Assembly: GCA_900596015.1 (NCBI GenBank)
Contig: UVIF01000001.1
Location: 1 to 64,000, forward strand
Origin: Pseudomonas viridiflava
GTDB lineage: Bacteria; Pseudomonadota; Gammaproteobacteria; Pseudomonadales; Pseudomonadaceae
Length of the DNA stretch: 64,000 nucleotides
Direction of reading: 5' to 3'
The stretch's first letter is position 1, and every line of letters begins with the position of its first letter. Below the pieces are notes generated by a model. The model was not told where the DNA came from. It did not search any database and saw only the letters and a list, made by a program, of their open reading frames with translations. This document shows positions 1-8,573 of the stretch, piece after piece. A program made the translations under genes and the position numbers.

Positions 1-21
1 GGGGTGGAGGATGTGCCAATC

Positions 22-120
22 CCCCTGTGGGAGCGGGCTCTGCCCGCGAAAAGGACGCCACTGTGGAACAGTCATACCGCGGTGAACCCTTCGCGGGCAG
101 AGACCCGCTCCCACAAGGGG
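22..120. repeat. REP-type inverted repeat unit
   Basis: A 99-base imperfect palindrome that begins CCCCTGTGGGAGCGGGCTC and ends with the near complement GACCCGCTCCCACAAGGGG. The inner arms read TGCCCGCGAA and TTCGCGGGCAG. It is the same element as the three units at 19187-19541. It sits just past the 3' end of the minus-strand NRPS gene. Bacterial REP/BIME-like elements usually lie between genes in this way. Confidence 0.85.
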
Positions 121-125
121 TCGCG

Positions 126-2294
126 CTAAATGCTCAACTGCCCCACCGAAGCTTTTGCCCCTTCCCTGTCCGTGAACGCGGCCAACACCTGTTCGATCGC
201 GCGGCTGACCTGGTCCATCTGCGCGGCGCTGTAGCGGGCAGTCTGATAGGTGACGACCAGACGCAGCGAGCGCTGGCCCTGAACCATGTTTTCCATGATT
301 TCGAACTGCATGCCGAACATCGACTGGCTCTTCTCCGGGTCGATCTGCCGGTAGCGAATCGCCTCGCCGTCGGCCCCGCGCAGCGCGCCATTCAAGGCGT
401 TGTTGGCGTGGATCTGAATGTAGACGTCGAACAGCAGGCCATCCGCAGGCGTCATGCCCAACGCCTGCTGGATCTGCTCCAGCGGCACGTCGGCGTAGGC
501 CATGGAATCATTGATCAGGCTGCTGACCGCCTCGACCACCGACCCCAGCGCCTGCTGCGCATCGAAGCGCACGCGGTGGGCGACCATCGTGGTGAAGTAG
601 CCGACCGTGTTGTAGTAGGCCGGATCGGTACGCCCGGAAGCCGAGGTACCGATGACCAGCTCCTCGAGGCCGCCAACCTTGTGCAAGGCCAAGGCAATGG
701 CGGTGTACAGCACACCGAACAGGGAAGCATTGTTGTGCCTGGCAAAACGCTGCAGGTCATCGGTCAGGGCCTGGCTCGGTGTGATCTCGAACCATTGGGC
801 CTGGATGCCGGATTCGGTCGGGCGCGCGCCGGTCGCATCGGCTCCGCCAGGCAGCTGCAGGCCGCGCGTGGCGTCGCCCAGCATGTCGGTCCAGTAGGCC
901 AGGTGGCGTTGGTCGATACCCGCGATTCGGGCGCGCGTGGCGTACTCATGGAAGGCCGGTGCCGGCTCGTGCCAGACCGGTGCCCGGTCGGCGGCGCGCG
1001 CGGCGTAGGCCTGGCTGAGGTCCTGCATCATCACGTTGAGCGACCACTCGTCGATGGCCATGTGGTGGACCAGCAGCGAAAGCGTCTGCCCCGCCTGTTG
1101 CCCGTCACGCAGGAAGCGCACGCGCATCGGCAGCTCGCGGGCCAGGTCGAACGCATGCTGCGCTTCGCTGGCCAGGCTCGCACCCTCGCTGTGCTGGCTG
1201 GACCAGAACCAGCGGTACTGAGCCAACCGCTCGACGGGTACCCGCCGTTGGTAGGGTTCGCCTTCATCGAAATGGAAGGTCGTGCGCAGGCTGGCATGGC
1301 GCTCGACCAGATCGTGGAAGGCCTGCTCGAAGACGACCTCGTCGACCGGCTCGCGAAACGCCACGGCGAACGGCAGGTTGAAGATCGTGCCGTAATCGAA
1401 GGCGGCGTAGGCACGTCCCAGCGAAGCCTGCGCTGGTGCGAAAGGGGCGGTTTGCACGGACGACGACGAGGCCACCGCATTGGCCAATGCACGCTGTTCG
1501 CGCCGCCGCGCGCGTTGCGCCAGCGCACCGGCCGTGGACGCGCTGAAGAAGTCGTTGAAGTCCACTTCCACGCCGTGGCTGTCCGCAAGTTTGCCGATGA
1601 TCCGCGTCGCCAACAGGGAATGACCGCCGAATTCGAAGAAGTCGTCTTCCAGGGTCATGCCGGGTTCGGCCAGCGTGTTGCGGAATTCGGCGAGGATCAG
1701 CGCGCCCATGGCATCGGCGTCGTTCGACACCTGCGGATGGACCGATGGCGAGGGCAGCGGCGAGCTGTCGGTGGCCTGGCGTACCAGCCACGGCAGGTGA
1801 GGCACGCCCACGGGACGTCCGTCGTAGGCGTCCATGACCAGCCGATACAGGTCGTCTTCGCGACAGGTCTGGTCCAGCACCTCATGCAGCACGAACCCGA
1901 GGATCACGCCCTGCTCGGTCTGGATCACCAGGGCGGCAAGCGGCGCCTGGGTTTCGGCGTCCCAGGGCGACGCCTGGCGGTCGAGCAGCAGCTCACCTGC
2001 CTGCGTCGGAGTATCGACCTGCAGCACGGCGACACAGGCTTGCCAATCCTCGGCCGTGACCTTGCGCAACTCGCCTTCATCGTCGAACAGATAACGGGCA
2101 TTGAGCGCCGGCAGTGCATCGATGACGGCTCTGAGGGCGGCCTCCAGGCGCTGAGTATCGAATGCGCAGCCCAGCGACCAGGCGCTGAAATGCTTGCGGC
2201 TCTGCTCGGGATACTGCTGCTGGAGCAGCCAGGCCTGCTCTTCATGGGGCGTGAGCGGTGTCTGCAATGCGTTGTCGGGACGGGGTTCCATCAT
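126..2294 (-). CDS. AngM/BasB-like NRPS protein (carrier plus condensation domain)
   Basis: This 722-residue protein is probably a siderophore synthetase subunit that holds an aminoacyl group on its carrier domain and condenses it with an aryl-type partner. Residues 1-190 resemble a degenerate condensation half-domain with no HHxxxDG. A carrier domain follows, with DDFFEFGGHSLLATR and the phosphopantetheine serine near 226. The C-terminal condensation domain is about 300-720, with HHMAIDE near 408-414. There is no adenylation or thioesterase domain. Size and domain order match AngM (anguibactin) and BasB (acinetobactin). The start was chosen because AAGGTG lies 9 bases upstream; the open frame continues 47 codons further, across the Fur-box region. 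It diverges from the sigma and transport genes. Partner synthetases must lie to the left, outside the window. Confidence 0.85.
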   Translation of the reverse strand: MMEPRPDNALQTPLTPHEEQAWLLQQQYPEQSRKHFSAWSLGCAFDTQRLEAALRAVIDALPALNARYLFDDEGELRKVTAEDWQACVAVLQVDTPTQAGELLLDRQASPWDAETQAPLAALVIQTEQGVILGFVLHEVLDQTCREDDLYRLVMDAYDGRPVGVPHLPWLVRQATDSSPLPSPSVHPQVSNDADAMGALILAEFRNTLAEPGMTLEDDFFEFGGHSLLATRIIGKLADSHGVEVDFNDFFSASTAGALAQRARRREQRALANAVASSSSVQTAPFAPAQASLGRAYAAFDYGTIFNLPFAVAFREPVDEVVFEQAFHDLVERHASLRTTFHFDEGEPYQRRVPVERLAQYRWFWSSQHSEGASLASEAQHAFDLARELPMRVRFLRDGQQAGQTLSLLVHHMAIDEWSLNVMMQDLSQAYAARAADRAPVWHEPAPAFHEYATRARIAGIDQRHLAYWTDMLGDATRGLQLPGGADATGARPTESGIQAQWFEITPSQALTDDLQRFARHNNASLFGVLYTAIALALHKVGGLEELVIGTSASGRTDPAYYNTVGYFTTMVAHRVRFDAQQALGSVVEAVSSLINDSMAYADVPLEQIQQALGMTPADGLLFDVYIQIHANNALNGALRGADGEAIRYRQIDPEKSQSMFGMQFEIMENMVQGQRSLRLVVTYQTARYSAAQMDQVSRAIEQVLAAFTDREGAKASVGQLSI

Positions 2295-2377
2295 GGAAAT
2301 AAGCACCTTGGTTGGCAGGGAAAAACGACGCCGCGGCCGAGGCATGCACGCGACAGAACGGTGAGGGTGAGCAGTGC

Positions 2378-2398
2378 GTTTGCACTCGTGAAGCAAAC
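2378..2398. promoter_or_regulatory. Inverted repeat in siderophore control region
   Basis: GTTTGC, 9 bases, GCAAAC. It lies between the Fur-like site and the NRPS gene, about 85-105 bases upstream of the NRPS start. It could bind a regulator or be part of the promoter. No known motif was matched, so the role is open. Confidence 0.3.
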
Positions 2399-2408
2399 AC
2401 CGTATCGT

Positions 2409-2427
2409 GCAAATGATAATCATACTT
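2409..2427. promoter_or_regulatory. Fur box
   Basis: The sequence GCAAATGATAATCATACTT matches 14 of 19 positions of the Fur consensus GATAATGATAATCATTATC, including the whole core AATGATAATCAT. It lies between the divergent NRPS and ECF sigma genes. Iron-bound Fur would be expected to repress both directions here, so that iron shortage turns on the sigma factor and synthesis together. Confidence 0.8.
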
Positions 2428-2457
2428 ATTAGCATTCGTCAAAAACACAGCATCGAC

Positions 2458-3012
2458 ATGGGGTTGGGGAAAGGCATCGTGGACAACGGATCGTTCGCGC
2501 TCAGACAACAAGTGGAGCGGCTCTACAAAGACCATCACGGCTGGCTCAGCGGCCTTTTGCGACGCAAGCTGGGCAACCCGACGGACGCCGCTGACCTGGC
2601 GCACGACATCTACCTCAACCTCATCCGCAAGGGCGCCTTGCCGGCACCCGAGCACTGCCGCTGCTACCTCACGCAGATCGCCAAGGGCATGCTCATCGAC
2701 CTCTACCGTCGTCGCAGCCTGGAGGCCGGGCACCTCGAACGCCTGAGGCAACAAGAGGTGCCGCTGGGGCCATCGGAAGAGAGCCGCGCCCTCGCATTCG
2801 AAGCACTGACCCAAGTCGACGCCGCCATCAACCTTCAACCGGCCAAGGCCCGCCAGGCCCTGCTGTTGCATCGGCTGAGCGGAATGGGCCATCGCGAAAT
2901 CGCCAGCCAGATCAATGTGTCGGTGTCTTCCGTGGAGAAGTACATCGCCAATGCGATGCGTGCCTGCCAGCCCTTCGCCAGCGATCGCCCTCGCGATCGC
3001 TGCACCCATTGA
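2458..3012 (+). CDS. FecI-family ECF sigma factor (no partner anti-sigma)
   Basis: A 184-residue extracytoplasmic-function sigma factor, predicted to direct transcription of the siderophore genes around it. Region 2 is seen as YKDHHGWLSGLLRRKLGNPTD and DLAHDIYLNLI. Region 4 has the helix-turn-helix SGMGHREIASQINVSVSSVEKY. A GTG at 2479 with GGGGAAAGG just before it is an equally good start and would give 177 residues. The frame runs further upstream but would cross the Fur box. No FecR gene is next to it, and the receptor at the end of this gene group has no signalling domain, so control is probably by Fur alone, as for PvdS/PbrA-type factors. Confidence 0.85.
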   Translation: MGLGKGIVDNGSFALRQQVERLYKDHHGWLSGLLRRKLGNPTDAADLAHDIYLNLIRKGALPAPEHCRCYLTQIAKGMLIDLYRRRSLEAGHLERLRQQEVPLGPSEESRALAFEALTQVDAAINLQPAKARQALLLHRLSGMGHREIASQINVSVSSVEKYIANAMRACQPFASDRPRDRCTH

Positions 3013-3116
3013 GGATTTTTCGCCGCCGCTCGTAATACACGGTAAGCACCGTGTGTCCACGACCCGTGCCGAGCCTGCACACCCAGCCGAGGGCCCTGCC
3101 CCCTTACGGAGATTCA

Positions 3117-4919
3117 ATGAGCGCCGCACCCGCTACCGAACCCCCTGTCGCCGAAGGCGCGATAGCCCAACTGCTCCGGCCCGTTCGTGGACGCTTAATC
3201 GTGGCAGCCCTCCTGGCCAGCCTGGGCACCGCGCTGACCTTGCTGCCACTGGCCGCAATCGCCTACCTCGCGGAGGTGGCGCTGGCCCCTGCCGACGGCG
3301 GTATCTGGACGACGGATTCGACTGCGCACGTGTGGCCCGTGATCGGCGGCAGCCTGGCCTGCCTCGTGCTGGGCATGATCCTGGTGTCCCTGGGCGAGAT
3401 GCTGGCCCATCTGCTCGATAACCAGATCACTTCACACCTGCGCCTGGCCATTACCCGCAGGCTGGGCAAGGTGCCGTTGGGTTGGTTCACCGCGCGGGCC
3501 TCGGGCGAGGTCAAGCAAGCGATGCAGGATGACGTCGATACCCTGCACAGCCTGACCGCGCACTTCTACACCACGGTCGGCCGGTCGCTGGGGGCGGTGT
3601 CGTTCGCCACGGTGTACCTGTTCGCCATGGACTGGCGCATGGCGGCCATCTCCCTGCTGCCCTTTCCGCTGTTTTTTCTGTTCGTTTCCAGAGCCACCCG
3701 CGCGAGCAGTGCCAACATGCAGGCGTTCGGCGCCGGGATGGCGCGCATCAACAACGCCGTGGTCGAGTTCGTCAACGGCATCACTGTGGTCAAGTCCTTC
3801 GGTATCGAGGGCAAGGCCCAGGCCAACTACCGCGACGCCGTGGACGGCTTTGCGGTGGCGTTTGAGGATTTCGCCCGCCCTCTGGTCAGTGCCATGGCCA
3901 ATGCCCATGCGCTGATTACCCCGGTCGTGGTGCTCGGCATCGTACTGACGTTCGGCACGCTGTTCACCTGGCTGGGCTGGATCGAAGCCATCGACCTGCT
4001 GCCTTTCGTTCTGGTGGCACCCAGCCTGTGTGCGCCTTTGCTGCTGCTCAGCTACATCACCCATGACCTGCACAATGCAACGGCCGCGGCCCTGCGCATT
4101 CAACAATTGCTGGCCACCCCGGAACTGGCCAGGCCAACGCAAGCACCCACTGTCCTGCCGGCACGGGCCGAACTGCAGGTGGAGAACCTGAGCTACAGCT
4201 ATGACGGCGAAACACCGGTACTGAGCAATATCGATCTGACCCTCAGGCCCGGCACGGTGACGGCCGTGGTGGGGCCGTCCGGCGCGGGCAAGTCGACCCT
4301 GGCGAGCCTGCTGCTGCGCTTCTTCGACCCGGATGCCGGGCGCATCACCTTGGGCGGCGTCGACCTGCGCCAGATCGACAGCACGCAGTTGTATCGGCAC
4401 ATCGGGTTCGTGCTGCAGGACGTGCGCCTGATCCATGCCAGCCTGCGCGACAACATCGCCCTGGGCCGCGCCACGGCCAGCCTCGACGAGATCGAGCAGG
4501 CCGCGCGCCTGGCCAACGTGCACGAGCGGATCATCGCCCTGCCTCGTGGCTACGACTCGGTGGTGGGCGAAGACGCGCAACTGTCCGGAGGCGAACTGCA
4601 GCGCGTCAGCATTGCCCGCGCCATGCTGCTCGACCCGGCCATCCTGGTGCTCGACGAAGCCACCGCCGCCGCCGACGCCGAGAACGAGGTGCACATCCAG
4701 CAGGCTCTTTCACGCTTCGCCCAGGGTCGCACCGTGCTGGTGATCGCCCACCGCCTGGATACGGTGATGCACGCCGACCACATCATTGTGATCGACCACG
4801 GCCGCATTCAGGAGCAAGGCACCCACGCGCAATTGCTCGCCACTGGCGGCCGGTACGCCCGGCTGTGGCGAGCGGGCGACTACCCGAACAACGAGCGCAC
4901 GGAGCACGGCCCATGCTGA
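3117..4919 (+). CDS. Half-size ABC transporter, BarA/YbtP-like
   Basis: A 600-residue fusion of a six-helix membrane domain (about 20-320) and a nucleotide-binding domain. Motifs are Walker A GPSGAGKST near 385, Q-loop LQDVRL, signature LSGGELQR near 488, Walker B ILVLDEAT and switch histidine VIAHRL. It probably forms a heterodimer with the next protein and moves the siderophore or its iron complex across the inner membrane. BarA/BarB of acinetobactin loci are regarded as exporters and YbtP/YbtQ as importers; sequence alone does not decide direction. The start has ACGGAGA just upstream. After Walker B it reads AAADAENE where the partner reads SALDAENQ, so the D-loop is altered. Its stop overlaps the next start by 7 bases. 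Confidence 0.85.
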   Translation: MSAAPATEPPVAEGAIAQLLRPVRGRLIVAALLASLGTALTLLPLAAIAYLAEVALAPADGGIWTTDSTAHVWPVIGGSLACLVLGMILVSLGEMLAHLLDNQITSHLRLAITRRLGKVPLGWFTARASGEVKQAMQDDVDTLHSLTAHFYTTVGRSLGAVSFATVYLFAMDWRMAAISLLPFPLFFLFVSRATRASSANMQAFGAGMARINNAVVEFVNGITVVKSFGIEGKAQANYRDAVDGFAVAFEDFARPLVSAMANAHALITPVVVLGIVLTFGTLFTWLGWIEAIDLLPFVLVAPSLCAPLLLLSYITHDLHNATAAALRIQQLLATPELARPTQAPTVLPARAELQVENLSYSYDGETPVLSNIDLTLRPGTVTAVVGPSGAGKSTLASLLLRFFDPDAGRITLGGVDLRQIDSTQLYRHIGFVLQDVRLIHASLRDNIALGRATASLDEIEQAARLANVHERIIALPRGYDSVVGEDAQLSGGELQRVSIARAMLLDPAILVLDEATAAADAENEVHIQQALSRFAQGRTVLVIAHRLDTVMHADHIIVIDHGRIQEQGTHAQLLATGGRYARLWRAGDYPNNERTEHGPC

Positions 4920-6685
4920 ATACCTTCCTGCGACTGCTGGGCAACGACACCGACGTGCTCTATCGCTACCTGGGGCTGACCCTGCTGTACGGACTGCTCA
5001 ACGGGCTGACCATCGTCGCCGTGATACCGGTGCTCACCGGCTTGCTCGGTCACGACATCACAGCCGCCACCCGCGGGTTGGTCCCGATGCTGGTGGGCGT
5101 AGCATTGTGCTGGGCGCTGCGTCGGGTGGTCGAGAAAGCCGGCGTGCGCTTCGGCATGGCCGTGCTGCAAACCGGCCGTCATCGCCTGAGCGAGCACGTC
5201 GCGCGCCTGCCGGTCGGCTGGTTCGACCCGGACAATACTGCCCGCCTGAGCCACGTCTCGACCCAGGGCATGATGGCTCTGGCGCAACTGCCTGCCCATG
5301 TCCTTACACCCCTGATCACCAGCGTCATCACCCCGCTGGCAGTGGTGGCCGGGCTGTTCTTGCTGAACCTGCAGATGGCCCTGATCGCCTTGGTGACCCT
5401 GCCGCTGTTGCTTGCCGTGTTCACCCTGACGGCGCGCATGGGGCAACACAGCGATGTCCAATTCCATGCCAGCACCGCCCGATCCAGCCGGCGCATGGTG
5501 GAGTTCGCCCAGGCCCAGTCGGTCCTGCGCGCCTTCAACGGCGAAGACGGCGGCACGCGGTTTCTGCAGCAGGCGATCGCCGGCCAGCAGCAGTCGGCCC
5601 GGCAACTGATTCACGTCTCGGCCATGTCGGTAGTGCTCAACAGCTGGGCCGTACAGGTCAGCTTCGCAGCACTGCTGGCGGCGGCCGGGTGGGCATTGCA
5701 CACGTCTGGCGGCAGCATGACACCCGCGTCGATGGCAGCGCTGGTGGTGGCGCTGGTGCTGGTCAGCCGGTTCATCGACCCGTTGCTGGAAGTGGCCAGC
5801 TACAGCGAGATATTGCGCGGCGCGCGCGGACAACTGGCCGTGGTCGATGAGCTGTTCGCCGTGCAGCCGCTGCCAATGCCAATTCCGCAAACAGCGGCGG
5901 AGCCTGCCGACAACAGCGTGGCGTTCGACGACGTCAGCTTCGGCTACAGCGCCGACCAGGCGCCCATCCTGCAGGGGATCGATCTGCACATCGCGGCGGG
6001 AAGCATGACCGCCGTGGTCGGTGCCTCAGGATCGGGCAAGACCACTCTGGTGCGATTGATCGCGCGCTTCTTCGACGTTGGCCAGGGCAGCGTACAGATC
6101 GGCGGTGTGGACGTTCGGCAGCTGTCCAGCGCCTGGCTGGCGGCGCAGACCAGTCAGATCTTCCAGGACGCCTACCTGTTCCAGGGCAGCATCGCCGCCA
6201 ACATCGGCGTCGGCAGGGCCGATGCCAGTCGCGAGCAGATCCTGCAGGCAGCCGAGCAGGCCGGCGTGCTGGAGATCGTCGCACGCTTGCCGCAGGGGCT
6301 CGACACCCAGGTCGGCGAAGGCGGCGCGCGGCTGTCCGGCGGCGAGCGCCAGCGCATCGCCATTGCCCGGGCACTGCTCAAGGATGCACCCATCCTGCTG
6401 ATCGACGAAGCCACCTCGGCCCTCGATGCCGAGAACCAGGCAGCCATCGCGCAGACCTTGGCGCGGTTGCGCGGCAAGCGCACGCTGGTGGTGATCGCGC
6501 ACCAGCTGTCGACGGTGGAAATGGCCGACCAGATCGTGGTGCTGGCGGACGGGCGTATCGCCGAACAGGGCAGCCATGCCCAGCTCAGCCGCCAGGCCGG
6601 GCCCTACGCGCGCTTCCTGGCGCAGCGACGCGCCGCCAAGGGTTGGCGGTTGGCCGCGGCAGCGGCGGATGAGGACGCTACGTGA
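4913..6685 (+). CDS. Half-size ABC transporter, BarB/YbtQ-like
   Basis: A 590-residue membrane-ATPase fusion and likely partner of the preceding protein. Membrane helices fill about residues 18-300. Walker A is GASGSGKTT near 369, the Q-loop IFQDAYLF, the signature LSGGERQR near 475, Walker B ILLIDEATSALD and the switch VIAHQLSTV, all intact. The start overlaps the upstream stop (ATGCTGA). The stop is shared with a GTGA overlap to the permease gene, so exporter-type and importer-type subunits are translated from one transcript. In the pair this protein has the canonical D-loop and the other does not, which suggests two unequal ATP sites. Confidence 0.85.
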   Translation: MLNTFLRLLGNDTDVLYRYLGLTLLYGLLNGLTIVAVIPVLTGLLGHDITAATRGLVPMLVGVALCWALRRVVEKAGVRFGMAVLQTGRHRLSEHVARLPVGWFDPDNTARLSHVSTQGMMALAQLPAHVLTPLITSVITPLAVVAGLFLLNLQMALIALVTLPLLLAVFTLTARMGQHSDVQFHASTARSSRRMVEFAQAQSVLRAFNGEDGGTRFLQQAIAGQQQSARQLIHVSAMSVVLNSWAVQVSFAALLAAAGWALHTSGGSMTPASMAALVVALVLVSRFIDPLLEVASYSEILRGARGQLAVVDELFAVQPLPMPIPQTAAEPADNSVAFDDVSFGYSADQAPILQGIDLHIAAGSMTAVVGASGSGKTTLVRLIARFFDVGQGSVQIGGVDVRQLSSAWLAAQTSQIFQDAYLFQGSIAANIGVGRADASREQILQAAEQAGVLEIVARLPQGLDTQVGEGGARLSGGERQRIAIARALLKDAPILLIDEATSALDAENQAAIAQTLARLRGKRTLVVIAHQLSTVEMADQIVVLADGRIAEQGSHAQLSRQAGPYARFLAQRRAAKGWRLAAAAADEDAT

Positions 6686-7626
6686 GGGCGGCGAGCTGGC
6701 CGGTTGCGTTCGCGCTGCTGTGCGGCCTGTCCTTGACGCTGGGGGTCAAGGAGGTGTCCTGGAGCGAGCTGTGGAATTTCTCCGGCGATGCCTGGCTGAC
6801 CCTCACCGCCAGCCGTCTGCCGCGCCTGGCGGCGCTGGTGTTGACTGGTGCCGGGCTGGCCATGTGCGGGGTGATCCTGCAGCAGATCGTGCGCAACCGC
6901 TTCGTCGAGCCGGCTACCTGCGGCGGCCTGGATGCGGCCAAGCTGGGAATCCTGGTCGCGCTGACAGTAGCTCCGGCCTCCAGCAGCACGGTCAGGATGC
7001 TGTTCGCCCTGGGCTTCTGCTTTCTGGCCAGCGTGCTCTTCGTGGCGATCATTCGCCGCATCCAGTTCAAGAGCGTGGTGCTGGTGCCCGTGGTCGGCCT
7101 GATGTACGGCAGCGTGCTCAGCGCGCTGGCCGAATTCCATGCCTATCGCCACAACCTTCTGCAGAGCATGCAGGGCTGGATGCTCGGCGACTTCTCGAAG
7201 ATCGTGCAGGGCAACTACGAAATCATCTATCTGATACTGCCGATCGTGCTGCTCACTTACCTGTTCGCCCAGCGCTTCACCATTCTGGGCATGGGCGAAG
7301 GCATGGCCAGCAGCCTGGGCGTGAACTACGCCGCCAACGCCGCCGTGGGCCTGATGCTGGTGGCCGTGTGCGTATCGGCGACGGTGATCACCGTGGGGGC
7401 GATTCCCTTCGTGGGGCTGGTGGTGCCCAATCTGGTGGCGCTCTACCACGGCGAAAACCTGCAACGCACCCTGCCCATCGTCGCGTTGTGCGGGGCGGCG
7501 CTGCTGCTGGTCTGCGACATCATTGGGCGCCTGCTGATCTACCCGTTCGAGGTGCCGATCGGCCTCACCGCAGGCAGCATCGGCGGTGTGATGTTCCTGA
7601 TCGTGCTGCTGAGAAAGTACACATGA
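6682..7626 (+). CDS. Ferric-siderophore ABC permease, FecCD family (first)
   Basis: A 314-residue inner-membrane permease of the FecCD/BtuC type, expected to carry the ferric siderophore from the periplasm with the second permease and the ATPase. Hydrophobic helices run throughout. Family features seen are SRLPRLAALVLTGAGLAMCG early and VGAIPFVGLVVPNLVAL late, the loop that contacts the ATPase. It starts with GTG inside the GTGA overlap with the ABC gene and ends in an ATGA overlap with the second permease. By position it corresponds to FatD/VctD/BauD-type proteins. Confidence 0.88.
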   Translation: MRAASWPVAFALLCGLSLTLGVKEVSWSELWNFSGDAWLTLTASRLPRLAALVLTGAGLAMCGVILQQIVRNRFVEPATCGGLDAAKLGILVALTVAPASSSTVRMLFALGFCFLASVLFVAIIRRIQFKSVVLVPVVGLMYGSVLSALAEFHAYRHNLLQSMQGWMLGDFSKIVQGNYEIIYLILPIVLLTYLFAQRFTILGMGEGMASSLGVNYAANAAVGLMLVAVCVSATVITVGAIPFVGLVVPNLVALYHGENLQRTLPIVALCGAALLLVCDIIGRLLIYPFEVPIGLTAGSIGGVMFLIVLLRKYT

Positions 7627-8573
7627 GCCTGGGCGCGGCCCGCTACGGACTCTGGCTCTCGGTGCTGGCACTGGCCGTGGGTTTCGTGCTGCTGGGCTCG
7701 GGAATGGATTTCGCCTACGTGATCCCGCGGCGCCTGATTCGTCTGGCCGCCATGGTCATCGCCGGTGTCTGCGTCGCCTACTCATCGGTGATTTTCCAGA
7801 CGATCGTCGGCAACCGCATCCTCACTCCGGCGGTCATGGGTTACGAGTCCATCTACCTGCTGTTCCAGGCCCTGTTGATCCTCTGCCTGGGCACGCACAG
7901 CCTGGTACTGCTGGGCCGTGGCGGCAACGCGCTGCTGTCGATCGTGCTGATGCTCGGCTATTCGTGGCTGATCCACCGCTGGCTGTTCCGCGATGGGCGC
8001 AACAACGTCTACCTGCTGTTGCTGCTGGGGCTGGTGTTGAGCATGGTGATGACCACTTTCACCCAGTTCATCCAGTTGAAGATCAGTCCGGGCGAGTTCT
8101 CGATACTGCAGGGCTTCAGCTATGCCTCGTTCAACAGGGCACGGCTGGACCAGGTGATCTATGGCGGCGTGCTGGTGGTCGGCGCCTGCCTGCTGGTGCA
8201 CCGCACCCTGCCGGTACTCGATGTGCTGGCGCTGGGCCGCGACCAGGCTGTCTCGCTGGGTGTCGACTACGCGCCCAGCGTGCGCCTGCAACTGGCGCTG
8301 ATCGCGGTGCTGGTGGCCGTGTCCACCAGCCTGGTCGGCCCCACCGCTTTCATGGGGGTGATCGTCGCCAACATCGGCTACGCCCTGGCCCGCACCGCAC
8401 GCCACCGCGCCATCCTGCCGACCGCCTGCGGCGTGGCCATCGGCGTGTTCATCGTCGCCCAGTACCTGGTCGAGCAGCTGTTCAACTACAACACCTCCGT
8501 CAGCATTCTCATCAACCTGGTGTGTGGCGTGTACTTCCTCACGCTGATGATCCGCACCCGAGGCAGCCCATGA
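7623..8573 (+). CDS. Ferric-siderophore ABC permease, FecCD family (second)
   Basis: A 316-residue polytopic protein paralogous to the first permease and expected to form the channel with it. It shows RRLIRLAAMVIAGVCVAYSSVIFQTIVGN near the N terminus and SLVGPTAFMGVIVANIGYAL near residue 240, as FecCD proteins do. The open frame extends about 1 kb upstream through the previous genes, but the ATG at 7623 in an ATGA overlap is the natural start and gives the usual family length. FatC/VctG/BauC-like by position. Confidence 0.88.
   Translation: MSLGAARYGLWLSVLALAVGFVLLGSGMDFAYVIPRRLIRLAAMVIAGVCVAYSSVIFQTIVGNRILTPAVMGYESIYLLFQALLILCLGTHSLVLLGRGGNALLSIVLMLGYSWLIHRWLFRDGRNNVYLLLLLGLVLSMVMTTFTQFIQLKISPGEFSILQGFSYASFNRARLDQVIYGGVLVVGACLLVHRTLPVLDVLALGRDQAVSLGVDYAPSVRLQLALIAVLVAVSTSLVGPTAFMGVIVANIGYALARTARHRAILPTACGVAIGVFIVAQYLVEQLFNYNTSVSILINLVCGVYFLTLMIRTRGSP

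Noticed and set aside
27..2432. 801-codon plus-strand frame opposite the NRPS gene
   Set aside because: It mirrors a clearly coding, motif-rich minus-strand gene; the translation has no recognisable domain and runs through the REP repeat. It is a GC-codon shadow.
3432..4694. 420-codon minus-strand frame opposite the first ABC gene
   Set aside because: Shadow of the ABC gene; composition rich in His, Gln and Gly, no domain.
6576..7620. Long upstream extension of the second permease frame
   Set aside because: It overlaps the ABC and first permease genes in another frame, is Arg/Gly-rich and not protein-like; the ATGA start at 7623 gives the normal length.
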